Assembly: GCA_905250125.1 (NCBI GenBank)
Contig: CAJNOL010000069.1
Span: 124,001 to 188,000, forward strand
Direction of reading: 5' to 3'
DNA from: Rotaria sordida
Taxonomy: Eukaryota; Rotifera; Eurotatoria; Philodinida; Philodinidae
DNA length: 64,000 bases
A model generated the notes under the pieces. It was not told where the DNA came from. It ran no database searches and saw only the letters and a program-made list of their open reading frames with translations. Both the position numbers and the translations under genes were made by a program. Below are positions 23,601-34,578 of this stretch, one piece after another (position 1 is the first letter of the stretch; every line of letters begins with the position of its first letter).

Positions 23601-25914
23601 GTAGAATAGAAATTTGGCATATAATCATATAATTCTGTTAGATTTCTTTCCGTTATGAATTTATATGCAGTACAGAAACGAAACAATATTTAATTTTTAT
23701 TAATTTAACAGAACTATGGGCATATCCTTGACTGAAAAATGAAAACATTTAACAAAGATCAACTGTAATTAGTTCAAATTACTTGAACATTTTATCGAAT
23801 TCGATAATAAAATTAATATGACATAGTACAATATCGATTTTTATAACACTCATAAGATCTGAATTATTCATCTCTTAGAAATTGAGAGACTCTTATATTT
23901 TGTAATCACAGGCTTACTTTATATTTCTGTCAAGATAATTAAAATATGTCTGTTTTCACTTCTGAATTGCGTACAAGCTTCTATGACGAAGTCGTTCAGC
24001 AAAATTATTTTCTCTAACATTTCCAAATCTCAGCAATTTCTTAGCTAAAATATTGTATTTTCTATAACTGTTCGTATTCATACCAGGATCCACCAAGTAG
24101 TCGAGAGAGATGAGTATCTGGATGTGAAAAGGTAGTGTAAAAAACTCATTATTTTGTCTATGTAATAGTATGAGGCCGGAATAGAAATAACAGTCAATAT
24201 CTGATTCCATAAAAACTATTATAGAAATTCTAAAATTAGTCATAAAAATTGAAAATTTCAATTTATCAACTGTTGAATATTTCTATATTTGTCAGCTAAT
24301 GAAAGCATAGCTACAACACAAAAATAATTGATCGTAATAGAAGCTCATCTTCAAACTTTTAACTTTCCAAACAAATTAAAAGTTCATTGAGCCTTTATTC
24401 TATAGGAGAATTAAGTATAACTATTCAAAATATTATTAATAATATATCGATTTTTTTCTTCTTTTGATGAAACGAAAAGAAACTAGTTTAAAATCTCAAT
24501 TAATTGATTCATATTTCTTACTTTTTTTTGTCGATTAAGTCCACGTTGATTATCCGATGTTAATTCATTTAATCTTCTTAAATCTTTTAAAGCAACTTTT
24601 CCTTTTTTTTGTAAAAGTACTTTCGATACAGCCCATGTTGAATCAATTTTTTTCGGTATACGAAGACCATCTCGTTCAAATTCATTATCAATAGTAGATT
24701 CTGTTATTTGTTGTTTCATTAGTTTTTGTTTTGTTGTTGTTAATGGTATTGGTAAGATAGTTGATGAAGACTTTTTTATTACTAAATTAATATTATCTGT
24801 TGAAAATTGACCACTCATACCTAAAGTTTTTTTAGCTAATTCTCTGCACAAAAAAAAAGAAAACATTCGTTTTTATTCATTCAGAAGGAAAAAAAATGAA
24901 ATTTTACCTTGCAAGACCCGGTAAACATTTTCCAATAAATGTGCAAAGAAATGGTTGTATATGAAATTGTGATACAATAATAGCAACAGATAAACGTGAT
25001 GTACAAAATGCTGTTGGTGCATATGTTACAGTTATATTTGTAACATTTAATTGATTAATTGTACCTTTGAAAAAATAAACAAACAAACAAACAAAGTTTA
25101 TTCTTTGGTTATTGATATTCTTTTTTTTTATTTCCCATCTATTATTACCTTCCATAGGTTCAATAGTTAAAGCTGGATCTTGACTAAGAATTTCAATACG
25201 ATATTGAAATTCTATAGGTGCTGATGATTGAAATGAAAATGTTTTAGTTACACTATTTTAAAATATTTTTTACTTAGATAGATATATTAATTATAAACAC
25301 CTACATACACTTGTCCAATGGGTGTATTTGCAAATTGATATGAATTTGGTAGAATACCATCTAATAATATAATTGGATAAGCATGTATTGGTATTATTAA
25401 ATGATGATCACGTTCTGGTGTATGTATACGTATAGCATCATGATAATATTGCCATTGTTTTGGTTTAAATATAATTTTAACATGAATAGAAAAACCTGGT
25501 ACAAGACGTTGAGGTTTTTTATAATCAATTTGAAAAACTGATGTTTGTGGTGGAATAATATCAACACGTAAAACTTCTGATGAACGATTTAATATATGTA
25601 ATTCACGTGTTTGAATTTGATTTACTTCAAAACCATCAAAATGTATTTCATGTGGCGTTACTTCAACCAATTTATTACGTTTTAATTTAACAAAAAGTTC
25701 TAATAAATAAAAATAAAAATTAATTTTCTAAATATTGATTTTTTTTTGTTTTACTTGATTGTAAAAGATGGTTTGGTACTGGTATTCGATCATGTTCTGA
25801 TTTGGCCACAAGGATTTCTAATGCTTTTCGTTTAGCATCCATAGCTTCATCACTTATCGGTGGTGCTATTCCATATGAAGATGGCGATTGGGATTCTATT
25901 ACCAAATCACTCAT
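20698..25914 (-). CDS. CFAP221: Cilia- and flagella-associated protein 221 (PCDP1)
   Basis: Central-pair apparatus protein of motile cilia that binds calmodulin in other species. The product starts MSDLVIESQSPSSYG; the first Ig-like/HYDIN-type domain includes ILNRSSEVLRVDIIPP, QRLVPGFSIHVKIIFKPKQW and YYHDAIRIHT, followed by FLCTFIGKCLPGLA. The middle contains the conserved block IRWQTKLGFDPLSQTERE and RQISWDEYSIRIGHP, and the C-terminal part has HPLTVFNPTPGVMTYETPLP and IWKNMSSTGLSALAQVP. The extreme C-terminus is Q-rich (QQQQTQPQPQQQQ). One intron (about 23345-24530) is over 1 kb; others are short. Orthology is based on recall of several blocks spread over the protein. It shares an upstream region with CCDC181. 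Confidence 0.88.
23956..24261 (-). other. 101-codon open frame inside a CFAP221 intron
   Basis: The frame begins MKFSIFMTNFRISII and ends RHRSLYAIQK. Its second half (NSYRKYNILAKKLLRFGNV, NFAERLRHR) looks less like random AT-rich translation than most spurious frames here. It is on the same strand as CFAP221 but is not needed to join the flanking exons. No family is recognised; it could be a decayed insertion. Confidence 0.2.
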
Positions 25915-26436
25915 TTTAATTTCTTTTCTTTTTTTTCTTTAAGTTTCAATGACATTATAACATGTTTTTAAATGAACCATTTGATTTCTTCAATGTTCGA
26001 AGTTTGCTAAGCAACAATTGAGGAGATTTTTGAAAAAAGTGACATCTATTAAATGTTATCTTGTTTTCATCAAAAAGAATAAGTTTTAATAAAAGTTTTT
26101 TTCATATAGATAATTCTTTTAATGAAAAGGAGATTTCGTTTAAAAATCAATAAGATTGTTGTCATGAAACGACATTAAATATGAGATTGATATGGCAATT
26201 CCGAGCGGGCAGATTTATTATTAGGTTAAATTTTCTTTTTTTTTTTTCTTTCTTTCTATATGCAATTTTTTTAATATAATTATTGTTGAAGGACTATTTG
26301 TTAACTTTATTTATTTGGCATCCGTTTTCTTATTGTATGTGTCGTGTTTCTATTCGAATATGAGTATTTAAGAAAACAAAAAAAAAATTCTCTTATATTT
26401 ATACGTATATACAGATAATGATCATATAAAATAACA
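25915..26436. promoter_or_regulatory. Bidirectional promoter of CFAP221 and CCDC181
   Basis: The two start codons are 522 bp apart and point away from each other. Both products belong to the ciliary/axonemal or microtubule set, which fits co-regulation. The region contains an RFX-type X-box at 26002-26015 and a T/C-rich run near 26235-26260. Confidence 0.75.
26002..26015 (-). promoter_or_regulatory. X-box, predicted RFX transcription factor site
   Basis: The minus strand reads GTTGCTTAGCAAAC, a close fit to the imperfect inverted repeat bound by RFX factors (GTTRCC..GGYAAC type) that marks ciliary genes in animals. It lies about 88 bp upstream of the CFAP221 ATG and about 420 bp upstream of the CCDC181 ATG. 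Confidence 0.75.
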
Positions 26437-29400
26437 ATGGCTACGGCCAAAAGTACATTTTCAGCTTACGATCACACAATTCCATCAGTGTCTGATGATT
26501 CGACATTATCAACACAAAACCATCGATCCTCTACTAATAATACAAATTCTTCTCATCCGCGACCTGGTCAACATTTAGATGGTTTTTATTTAATATTGAA
26601 GATTTTTTTTTTTGTTTTTTCTAAAATAATACTTGCATAATTTAGATGCGGATTTACTTGCTTGGAAACGACAGTATGCAAATATTAGCTTAAGAGAAAA
26701 AAATGCGATGTCTAATTCAGCTGATGATTTATCACAAATTATTGATCATATTCCTTATCAATTTGAAGTATTTGATCAAGATTATAATGATATGGATGAT
26801 GGTAAACAACATTGTTTTTTGTTTTTTTTCTTTTACAATTAAAACAATATATATTTTATGGTGGAATAGATGAAATACATTTTGATAATGGAAATAATTA
26901 TGATTATGAAACTGCTATTCAAGAAAGACTTAAAAAAGCTAATCAAGAATTTGAACATGACGAAACACCATCTGAATTAAAACATCGACAACGTGTTTCA
27001 TTTGATGCTGTTGTAAAAGCAGTTGATATTATTCAGGACCCACAAGAACATGAGAATACAGATTCTTTAGCTAAACCATCTGCTTCACCTGTCGCTGAAG
27101 AGTCATCAATTAGTGCAACTAGCCCAGAAAATGAAAATAATTCACTCGAGTATACTGTACCACTTAATGATACAGAACCAAAAGAAGGTCCAACATTATT
27201 ACAACAACTTAAAGCAATGCAATTTCATGGTGTCCCACCGACTGGTGAACGATGGTCATCAACAAATCCAAATAGAACTAATAGTTCATCAACACGAGAA
27301 GGTATTACTACTTTTAGAAGAAAATAATCAGAAAAATTTTATGCAATATTAAACTTATAAATTCATAAAAATCAACTTACTTTTGTGCAGCATTTATTCT
27401 TTCATATCGTGCCTATCTTTCATGACAAATATAAAAGCACAAACAAATGTCTTACAACTTTTACATAAAGTTTTTTCTTATAAAGTTTTAAATCAACATA
27501 AAAATCTCCATATCTTCAACAAGAGGAATAATTATCTCCATCGAAAGATGAAAGAAATTTTCTTTTTCTACTTACTCATTGGTGCAAATAGATTTTACGT
27601 TTTGTAAAAACAAAAAAAAAAAAAAAAAAAAAAAAAAGTCGTTAAGCTATTAAGAAAGCAATCATGAAATCATCAAGTGTACGAGACGCTCGATAAAACT
27701 ATTTTCTTTTTTTGTATGGATTTAATGCATTGATGTCTGAAGTCACCAACTCCAACATTTTGGTATCCAATACTCTTTGTTTCAAAATTTAGTTAATACT
27801 GACTTTTTACGACTATCATATCCTGATGAGAAAAAAAGCCAGTAAAAAAAATACCTCGTAAAAGTTGTACATGTTTTCATTGTAACAAATCGTTTGAATT
27901 TTTAATCAGTTACACTAAGAGAAAGAGAGAATTAAAAACTGAACTCAATGAACTATTTTAGTATAATAGAGTTTTGACCGACTCAAGTTTTATAAGACCA
28001 ACATGAATGAAAAATGACTCTTTCAATAAATCTAAAATGTTCATGTAATAATAATCTATCTTTTGTCGGGATTCAGAATCAGCAAGTTGTAACCTAAATT
28101 TTATATATGTTATGTAAATTTTTATTCTCTACAAAATAGTAAAAAAATATTGAAAAGTAAATAGTACCTTCAGGGCGAAATGAGTTAATGTCTCTCTCTC
28201 TCTCTTACATAGTGATTTTTGATGATTTCTTAAAAGAAAAAAAAATACTTTTGGCGGTTTTCATTGCCATAAAACGATTGTAAAGGAAAATAAAGACGAC
28301 ATTTGGAATCAACGTCAAAAACTACGTAGAATGAAGTGTACTTTAGAGAAATTTTTTTCCTGCAAAAGACTGGCCTCTCGTAAGCACAGGTCAAAATTTT
28401 AATATAATACAATCATACGAAATGACAGATGAATTTTTCGAAGAGAAAAAACTTCTCTAAAGGACATTTAATTCAGCGTAGTTTTTGACGTTGATTTCAA
28501 ATGTCGTATTTATTTTGCTTTACACTTTTGTCATAGCAATGAAAACCTCCAAAAATGTTTTTTTTTCCTATTGAAAAATCAAAAATTATTGTGTAAAGAG
28601 AACAACGTGAATTCCGTTTCGCCCTGAAGGTACTATTTATTTTTCAATATTTTTTGCCAATTTATTATTAAATGAACATTTTAGATTTATTAAAAGAGTC
28701 ATTTTTCATTCATGTTGACTTTATCAAATTTGAGCCAGTCAACACTGTGTTATACTGAAATAGTTCATTCAGTTCAGTTTTTAATTCTCTCTTTCTCTTA
28801 GTACAACTGATTAAAAATTCAAACGATTTGTTGCAACGATAACATGTACAACTTTTACAGAGTATCTTTTTATTGTGTTGTTTTTCTTATAAAAATATGA
28901 TAGTGGCAAAAAGTCGGTATTAACTAACTTTTGAAACAAAGAGTATTAAACACTAAAATGTTGGAGTTGACGGCTTCGTACATGGATACATTAGATGAAT
29001 AAAAGAAAAAGAAAATTTTTTTTTATTGAATACCTCTTTCACCTGCTGGTCTTATCATTGCTCTCTTAAGTTCTGAAAATGAATCCCATCTTTAATTTTC
29101 TTCATGTGAATTGAACGGCAACAGTTAAAGACACCTTTTGTTTTATCGATAGTTTTACTCGAACATGGTCCATCAATGTTATCAGATAATAATCTCAACA
29201 ACTCTCAGAATAGACTACAAAGTTGAGATATAAATACTATCTTAAATTCAGTTATTTGTGTTTTTATTGTATGAGCTGTGTTCCTGTGATGGACAAGATT
29301 TTGCGGTACTTTTAATACTTTAATAACTTTTTTGCTTGTCAATAATCATTAAAAACCCTTGAATAAACCATTCAATTCTACATTGAATGGACTATATTTC

Positions 29401-30729
29401 GGTATAAAGTGTTTTTTTCGACATCATTAGTCTCAACTAATTAATAATAATTATACTTATTTATTAGTTAACAGTGATAGAAAAGTCTTAACTTTTAATA
29501 TTTAAGTACATCATTAGAAAGAACATTGAAAACTAAACAAAACTTGAAATGAGAAGTAACTGTGTTCAATATAATGCAGTCTTCCATTGCTACAGGAATT
29601 TTAGTTTGATGAAGTGTCTTGTCGAAGAAAAAGAATTAAGATATCGTTAAAGTCATTCATAAAAACTAAAATCTCTGTAGTAATGTAAGAATGAATTACA
29701 TTGAAAACAGTTGCTTCTCTTTCCAAGTTTTGTTTAATTTTCAATACTCGTTCTAACGATGTGCTTAAGTGGTAAAAGTGAAGACTTTTCCATCACTGTT
29801 AACTAATAAATAAATATAATTACTATTAATTAATTAAGGATGATGATGTCCAAAATGTACTTTATACTAAAATACAGTCCATTCAATTCTGCATTGAATG
29901 GTTTATTCAAAAGGTTTTAATGATTATTGACGAGCAAAAACAAATTATTAAAATATTAAAAGTATCACAAAATTTTGTCCGCCACAGGGACACGGCTTAT
30001 GCAATAAAAACACAAATAATTGAACTTAAGAAAGTATTTACATCTCAACCTTGTAGTCTATTCTGAGAGCTATAGAAATTACTATTTGATGTTGTTTACA
30101 GGCCATGTTTGAGCAAAACTATCGATAAAACAAAGTGTCTTAATTTTGTTTTGACCCTCACTTCAATTATTTTGCTAAAAGAACAATTTCAACAATATTC
30201 TATCTATCAATTCATTCTACAGTTTAAGAAATTTTTTTTTCTATTTCAAAGATTTATCATCATTAAAATCAAAATCAAACAATAATACTGATATTCATGA
30301 TACTTCTGATATGACAACAAAATCATCATCCTCATCTAAAAAATCAATGGTTGTTGCTATTAATGGTGGATTTGAGTTACAAAATGAAGATGATTATACA
30401 GCCAAAGATTCAACAGAAAGACGTCGACATGAACTCGATAGTGATGATGATGACGAGTACGATGATAAAAATAAAAAAACTTCGTCAGAAAATACAAAAA
30501 CTAAATTTGGTTCAACAAGACCAACAGAAGCAAAACAATCAAAAGATCCATTTAAACCTCAAACACCTAATCGTCCTTCTTCATCATCAACTAGACCTAA
30601 ATCATCTGATAGTGGAAAACGAACTATCAATTCTAATAGCACAACATCAAAGTCAGTATCTGATAATAAAAATAAATCGGCAACAAATGATGAACGAAGA
30701 GCCAAAAGGTATTAAAAAATAAATCTATA

Positions 30730-30766
<37 letters not shown>

Positions 30767-32664
30767 GAATGATTTCATAATTTTTTTTCTATTAGTGCGG
30801 GTGTTTCAAGATCTTTAGAACCATTGAATACTACGTATGTATAAGTTTCTCTCATATTTCTGTTTATTTATCATTATATTTATAAAAATAAAGACTACCA
30901 AATGTTCTTACATATGAACAACGTTGTCAAAAAGCAGCTGAAAAAAAACAAGCGGAATTACGGGAGGAACGCCGCAAGAAAAAAGAAGTAAGATAAACAA
31001 AACTATTTTTTAAATTTTCCTTTTCTTTTTTTTTTTTTTATAAATTCTCAAAAATAAACTGAGATAAGGAAATGTATGAAAGTTTTAGATTGCATCTGTC
31101 TTGCATAAAATAGTATGGAAATTTCTTAGAAAGTTGATACGATAGAAAGATTCCAATAAACAAAAATAATACGTCACATCTTCCGTTTTCAAATAATAAT
31201 ATTTTAGTATCCTAACGAGGAAACCGTTCGAAGTTATTCATCACTTTTGACTCCATATTTTATGCATAACTAGCAGATCTGTAGGCTAGAAAAAGTTCAA
31301 GATGATATGAGCTCATGTTCTGATTTTGGCCAAGATAGAGATTTTTTACTGAAATCTTCTTGTAGGATCCTGATTATTCAGCGAAATCATATTTTCAAAC
31401 GTTGGTATGAAACTTGGCACATATCAAGATCACAACTAGGCTAGTTTATACAAAAAATTTCAAAATTATCCCACGTATCATAACTGAGATATGAATTTTT
31501 CAAAATAGAAGCACTTTTTTTTAATAGGTATTGCATAGAACGTAGACATTTTCAAAAAAACTCATATCTCTGTTATGCTACGTGGAATATTTCTGAAAAT
31601 TTTCGTACTAGTCTAGTTGCGATTTCGATATGTGCAAAGTTTCATATTAAAATTTGAAAATATGATTTTGCTGGAAAACCATGATCCTACAGGGAGATTT
31701 CAGTAAAAATTTTCTATCTCAGTCCAATCAGAATATGGATCTATATAATCTTGGACTTTTCCTAATCTATAGGTCTATTACTTTTGGATAAAATATGAGA
31801 CTAAAAGCAACAAATCACTTCGAACCGTTCATTCGTAAGTGATCACTATAATTGATAATAAGAGTTTTGGGAATAAAACAAAATAAACCTTGATAGTCTT
31901 TTCTTTTTAATTCTAACATATATTTAATACTTGCAAGGGTTTTATATTGCACAAAAAAAATGTCTATGTTTCATCTTAATAATAATCTAGAATTTGATAT
32001 GAAGACTATTCAGAAGTAATATTTAAATTATAGGCTGAAGAAAAACGAAAAGCTGAATTAGCCGAAGCACAAACAAAATTTGAAGAATGGATACGTGATA
32101 AAGATGCTGAACGTAGAAGATTCAATGAAGAAAAGCGTATGGAAAACGAAGAACGAGAAGTAACAATTATTCATTTCATAATAAAATTTTATTTATATTT
32201 GATATAATTTTATTTTTCTAAGGCTCGCCGAATGAAATCTGAAACAGAATTAGAAGAGTTACGCGAAAAAAAATATAGGGAATGGATTCAACGTAAAAAT
32301 CGAGAGGTAACGGTTGCAAATGAATTTAAAAAATTACAAGCTGAAGATGAAGAAGCAATGGCATCCAGTGGATCGTCTTCATCGATTCATAATGCTAATC
32401 CTCGAAACGATCATCGAGCATTTAATCGGTAAAATTTCTTTGCTTCGTTTAGTGTTCAAAAGAAAAAATAAATTTCTTGTTTTTTTTTTATTTTCCATCA
32501 TATATATATATAGTTGGCTTCGTCGAAAATACGAACAATCAAAAGAAGAAAAACGACAATTACGTCTCGAAGCTCGACGTTTACGTCGTCTTCAACGTCG
32601 TTCAATAAAACGGTTTCGACTTCAACAAGATCTTCAATTGGCTAAATCATTCGGATATTCATGA
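26437..32664 (+). CDS. CCDC181: Coiled-coil domain-containing protein 181
   Basis: Microtubule-binding protein of the sperm manchette and of motile cilia in mammals. Nine exons fit in phase: 26437-26581, 26646-26801, 26870-27301, 30252-30708, 30796-30834, 30894-30987, 32034-32159, 32223-32428, 32514-32664. Matching blocks: AIQERLKKANQ, GGFELQNEDD, then the C-terminal charged coiled coil with repeated W-I/L-R-x-K units (FEEWIRDKD, YREWIQRKNRE, WLRRKYEQSKEEKRQLRLEA). The middle is Ser/Thr/Asp-rich and disordered. A simple ORF view splits this into two genes, because exon 3 reads on to a stop at 27325-27327. The donor at 27302 and acceptor at 30250-30251 restore one frame, and the human order of blocks supports a single gene. 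Introns 3 (2950 bp) and 6 (1046 bp) contain three long palindromes. Confidence 0.85.
27612..27638 (+). repeat. Run of 27 A
   Basis: Uninterrupted A27 within CCDC181 intron 3, just upstream of the first large palindrome. It could be the tail of a retroposed sequence or a simple homopolymer. Confidence 0.9.
27703..29015. repeat. Large imperfect palindrome A in CCDC181 intron 3
   Basis: Arms of about 600 bp (about 27703-28350 and 28445-29015) run as inverted copies around a loop of about 95 bp. Mirrored landmarks: CAACTCCAACATTTTGG with TCCAATACTCTTTG (left) and CAAAGAGTATTAAACAC with AAATGTTGGAGTTG (right); AAATAGTACCTTCAGGGCGAA (left, 28160s) and TTCGCCCTGAAGGTACTATT (right, 28618s). Mismatches and small indels are frequent. 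Confidence 0.9.
29090..30180. repeat. Large imperfect palindrome B in CCDC181 intron 3
   Basis: Arms of about 530 bp fold about a centre near 29630. Mirrored landmarks include TTTTGTTTTATCGATAGTTTT (left, 29140s) with AAAACTATCGATAAAACAAA (right, 30115s), AACCATTCAATTCTACATTG with CAATTCTGCATTGAATGGTT, and AGTTAACAGTGATAGAAAAG with CTTTTCCATCACTGTTAACT. Palindrome B starts within about 80 bp of the end of A. Sequence is unrelated to A by eye. Confidence 0.9.
30727..30762. repeat. (AT)n microsatellite
   Basis: A dinucleotide run with one interruption in the 87-bp CCDC181 intron 4, next to the splice donor. Confidence 0.9.
31205..31845. repeat. Imperfect palindrome C in CCDC181 intron 6
   Basis: Arms of about 300 bp fold around a centre near 31520. 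Mirrored landmarks: AACCGTTCGAAGT (left, 31220s) with TTCGAACCGTT (right, 31822s); TGTAGGATCCTGATT with ATGATCCTACAGG; CAAAATTATCCCACGTA with CTACGTGGAATATTTCTG. It accounts for most of this 1046-bp intron. Confidence 0.9.
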
Positions 32665-34578
32665 TTTCTTATGCACTCTTTTAATTTCTTCAAAGAAAAA
32701 AAAAAGAACAAATTCATCTATTTTTTTTTCTTCTTCGATTTCTCTTGTATACATTAGAAAAAAAAAGAATATTTTATTATTTTCTTCTATATTTTTACAA
32801 TATTCTAGGACACAGACGACGTTATCATTAGTACATAGAGATACATCAGTGAAAGAGGAAAGAAAAAAAAAACCACAACGTCACATTCATTTATATCAAC
32901 TAATAAATGCATCGAGCGGAACGTTAAAAAGCAAAGAGAAGAGAAAATGCAGCAAAATTCTATGATGACCCTTTTTTGTGTGTTATCATCCACCTATTTT
33001 TTTCCTCTTTCTCTAAGGAATAACATATATATTAGAAAAGAAAGACGCCATAGAAAAAATATTTTAAAAATGAAAACTAATATTCGTTTAAATATCAATG
33101 TGTGTTTATATTTCATTTATTTTCTGAATCATCATAACTCTTTATCTTGATCAACGATTCGTCATACCTAGAATTTTACAACACTAAAAAGAAAATTATT
33201 TTACAAGTTCAGGTAATTGTATAAATTAATATCTATCGATTTAATATCAAGATACAGTGTTATCAAAAGTCATATAGTTATTTAAAGAAGAGGTTTTATA
33301 TAAATGTATTGCTATTATTGTGATATTGAATGTAGTGAAAATTGATCAAAAAGTTGATTATATTCTAAATTTTTATCATATTCTTCTTCTGTTTTTTTCC
33401 TTCACTCATCATTTTTCATAAATTTATAAATAACCATGTCAAAAACTCACACATCATGACAAAAACCCCTGACAAAATACCTATAATGAGGCACTAAATA
33501 GGTAAGATGCAGACTGATTATTATTTGTATAGATGCTGAATTGTAATTAAAATATTTAATAGTTACATCAAAAAATCTTGAAATAAACAATAATTGTATT
33601 TCAAAGTTTATTTTGTTGAACTAAAACAAAAAAAAATATATATACAGTATTGATTATTCATTGAAAAACTAATATGAAATTTTTTTTCATTTTCGTCCTT
33701 ATTATTTTTGTTACTATATGTTACACATCATATTGAAGGTCAACATAGTTTACATATACGAAATATATTTTTGTCACATTCTTATTTTTATGACAGACTT
33801 AATTAGTGTCTTGATCGTCATCGATTTTATACATCAAAGCTAAGCTATATACATGAAAAAGAGAAAACAAAAAACTGCTGTATTCTTACTAAAATTCAAG
33901 GTTCTTATTTTTTGTTCTTAATTAACTTTGCGTTTTTTTTTTTAAAATTGAGATATTAATATATAAGAATGAAAAAGATGTAGGTATGATCATTTGATAT
34001 TTTAGTCATTCTTATTATGTATTATTAAAAATTATATTCATATTATTTTTATAAATATTAAGATATTTCTCTCTCGATTAATTCTTTTGTATTAAAGATT
34101 AGAAAACACATCCCTATTAATAATACCTGTTGTTTTCGTGTTTTTTATGACGCTTGATTTTGTTATTCATATAAGTATCAAAATATTTTTTTTACTTGAT
34201 GTATTCCAAAAAAGAGAAATAAAATGGACAGTATAAATGTATATAATCATATATTTTTCGTACTTCATGTTCGTACACATGTTTTGTAAACACTTTAAAC
34301 GATGCGAAAAGAATACCAAGGTTGTTCTTTTACGTTTATACATTGTTTTTTGCTGTATTTCTCACTAATAATGCTAATTTCACCATTCATAATATCAACA
34401 AAATAATCATCGTTTTCAATAAGGATATACAACATAAAATCATCATATTTTAGATAGAAATCATAATCAGCTTCTGTGATAAACATGTTTCCATTTGCAT
34501 CGGCACAGGTATGATAACAATTACAATACAAGAATACTTTTCATAGAAAAATATTCTTATTATTTACAGGTATTTACG
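32665..34578. other. Intergenic, 1.9 kb, upstream of the aminotransferase gene
   Basis: AT-rich. A likely 5' UTR intron of the downstream gene lies at about 34510-34570 (CACAG|GTATG donor, TTTACAG acceptor just before the ATG region). An unrecognised minus-strand frame at 34295-34486 is listed separately. Otherwise I see nothing. Confidence 0.5.
34295..34486 (-). CDS. Possible small acidic/aromatic protein, unrecognised
   Basis: A 63-codon frame starting MFITEADYDFYLKYDDF and ending PWYSFRIV; the frame is open upstream to 34531. Composition (Asp, Glu, Tyr, Ile; few Lys runs or Phe runs) differs from the poly-Lys/Phe translations typical of spurious frames in this AT-rich DNA. It sits head-to-head with the aminotransferase gene and could be a short gene or the last exon of something else. 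No family recognised. Confidence 0.3.
   Translation of the reverse strand: MFITEADYDFYLKYDDFMLYILIENDDYFVDIMNGEISIISEKYSKKQCINVKEQPWYSFRIV

Noticed and set aside
27383-27607. 74-codon plus-strand frame after CCDC181 exon 3
   Set aside because: Lies inside CCDC181 intron 3; composition fits AT-rich noise.
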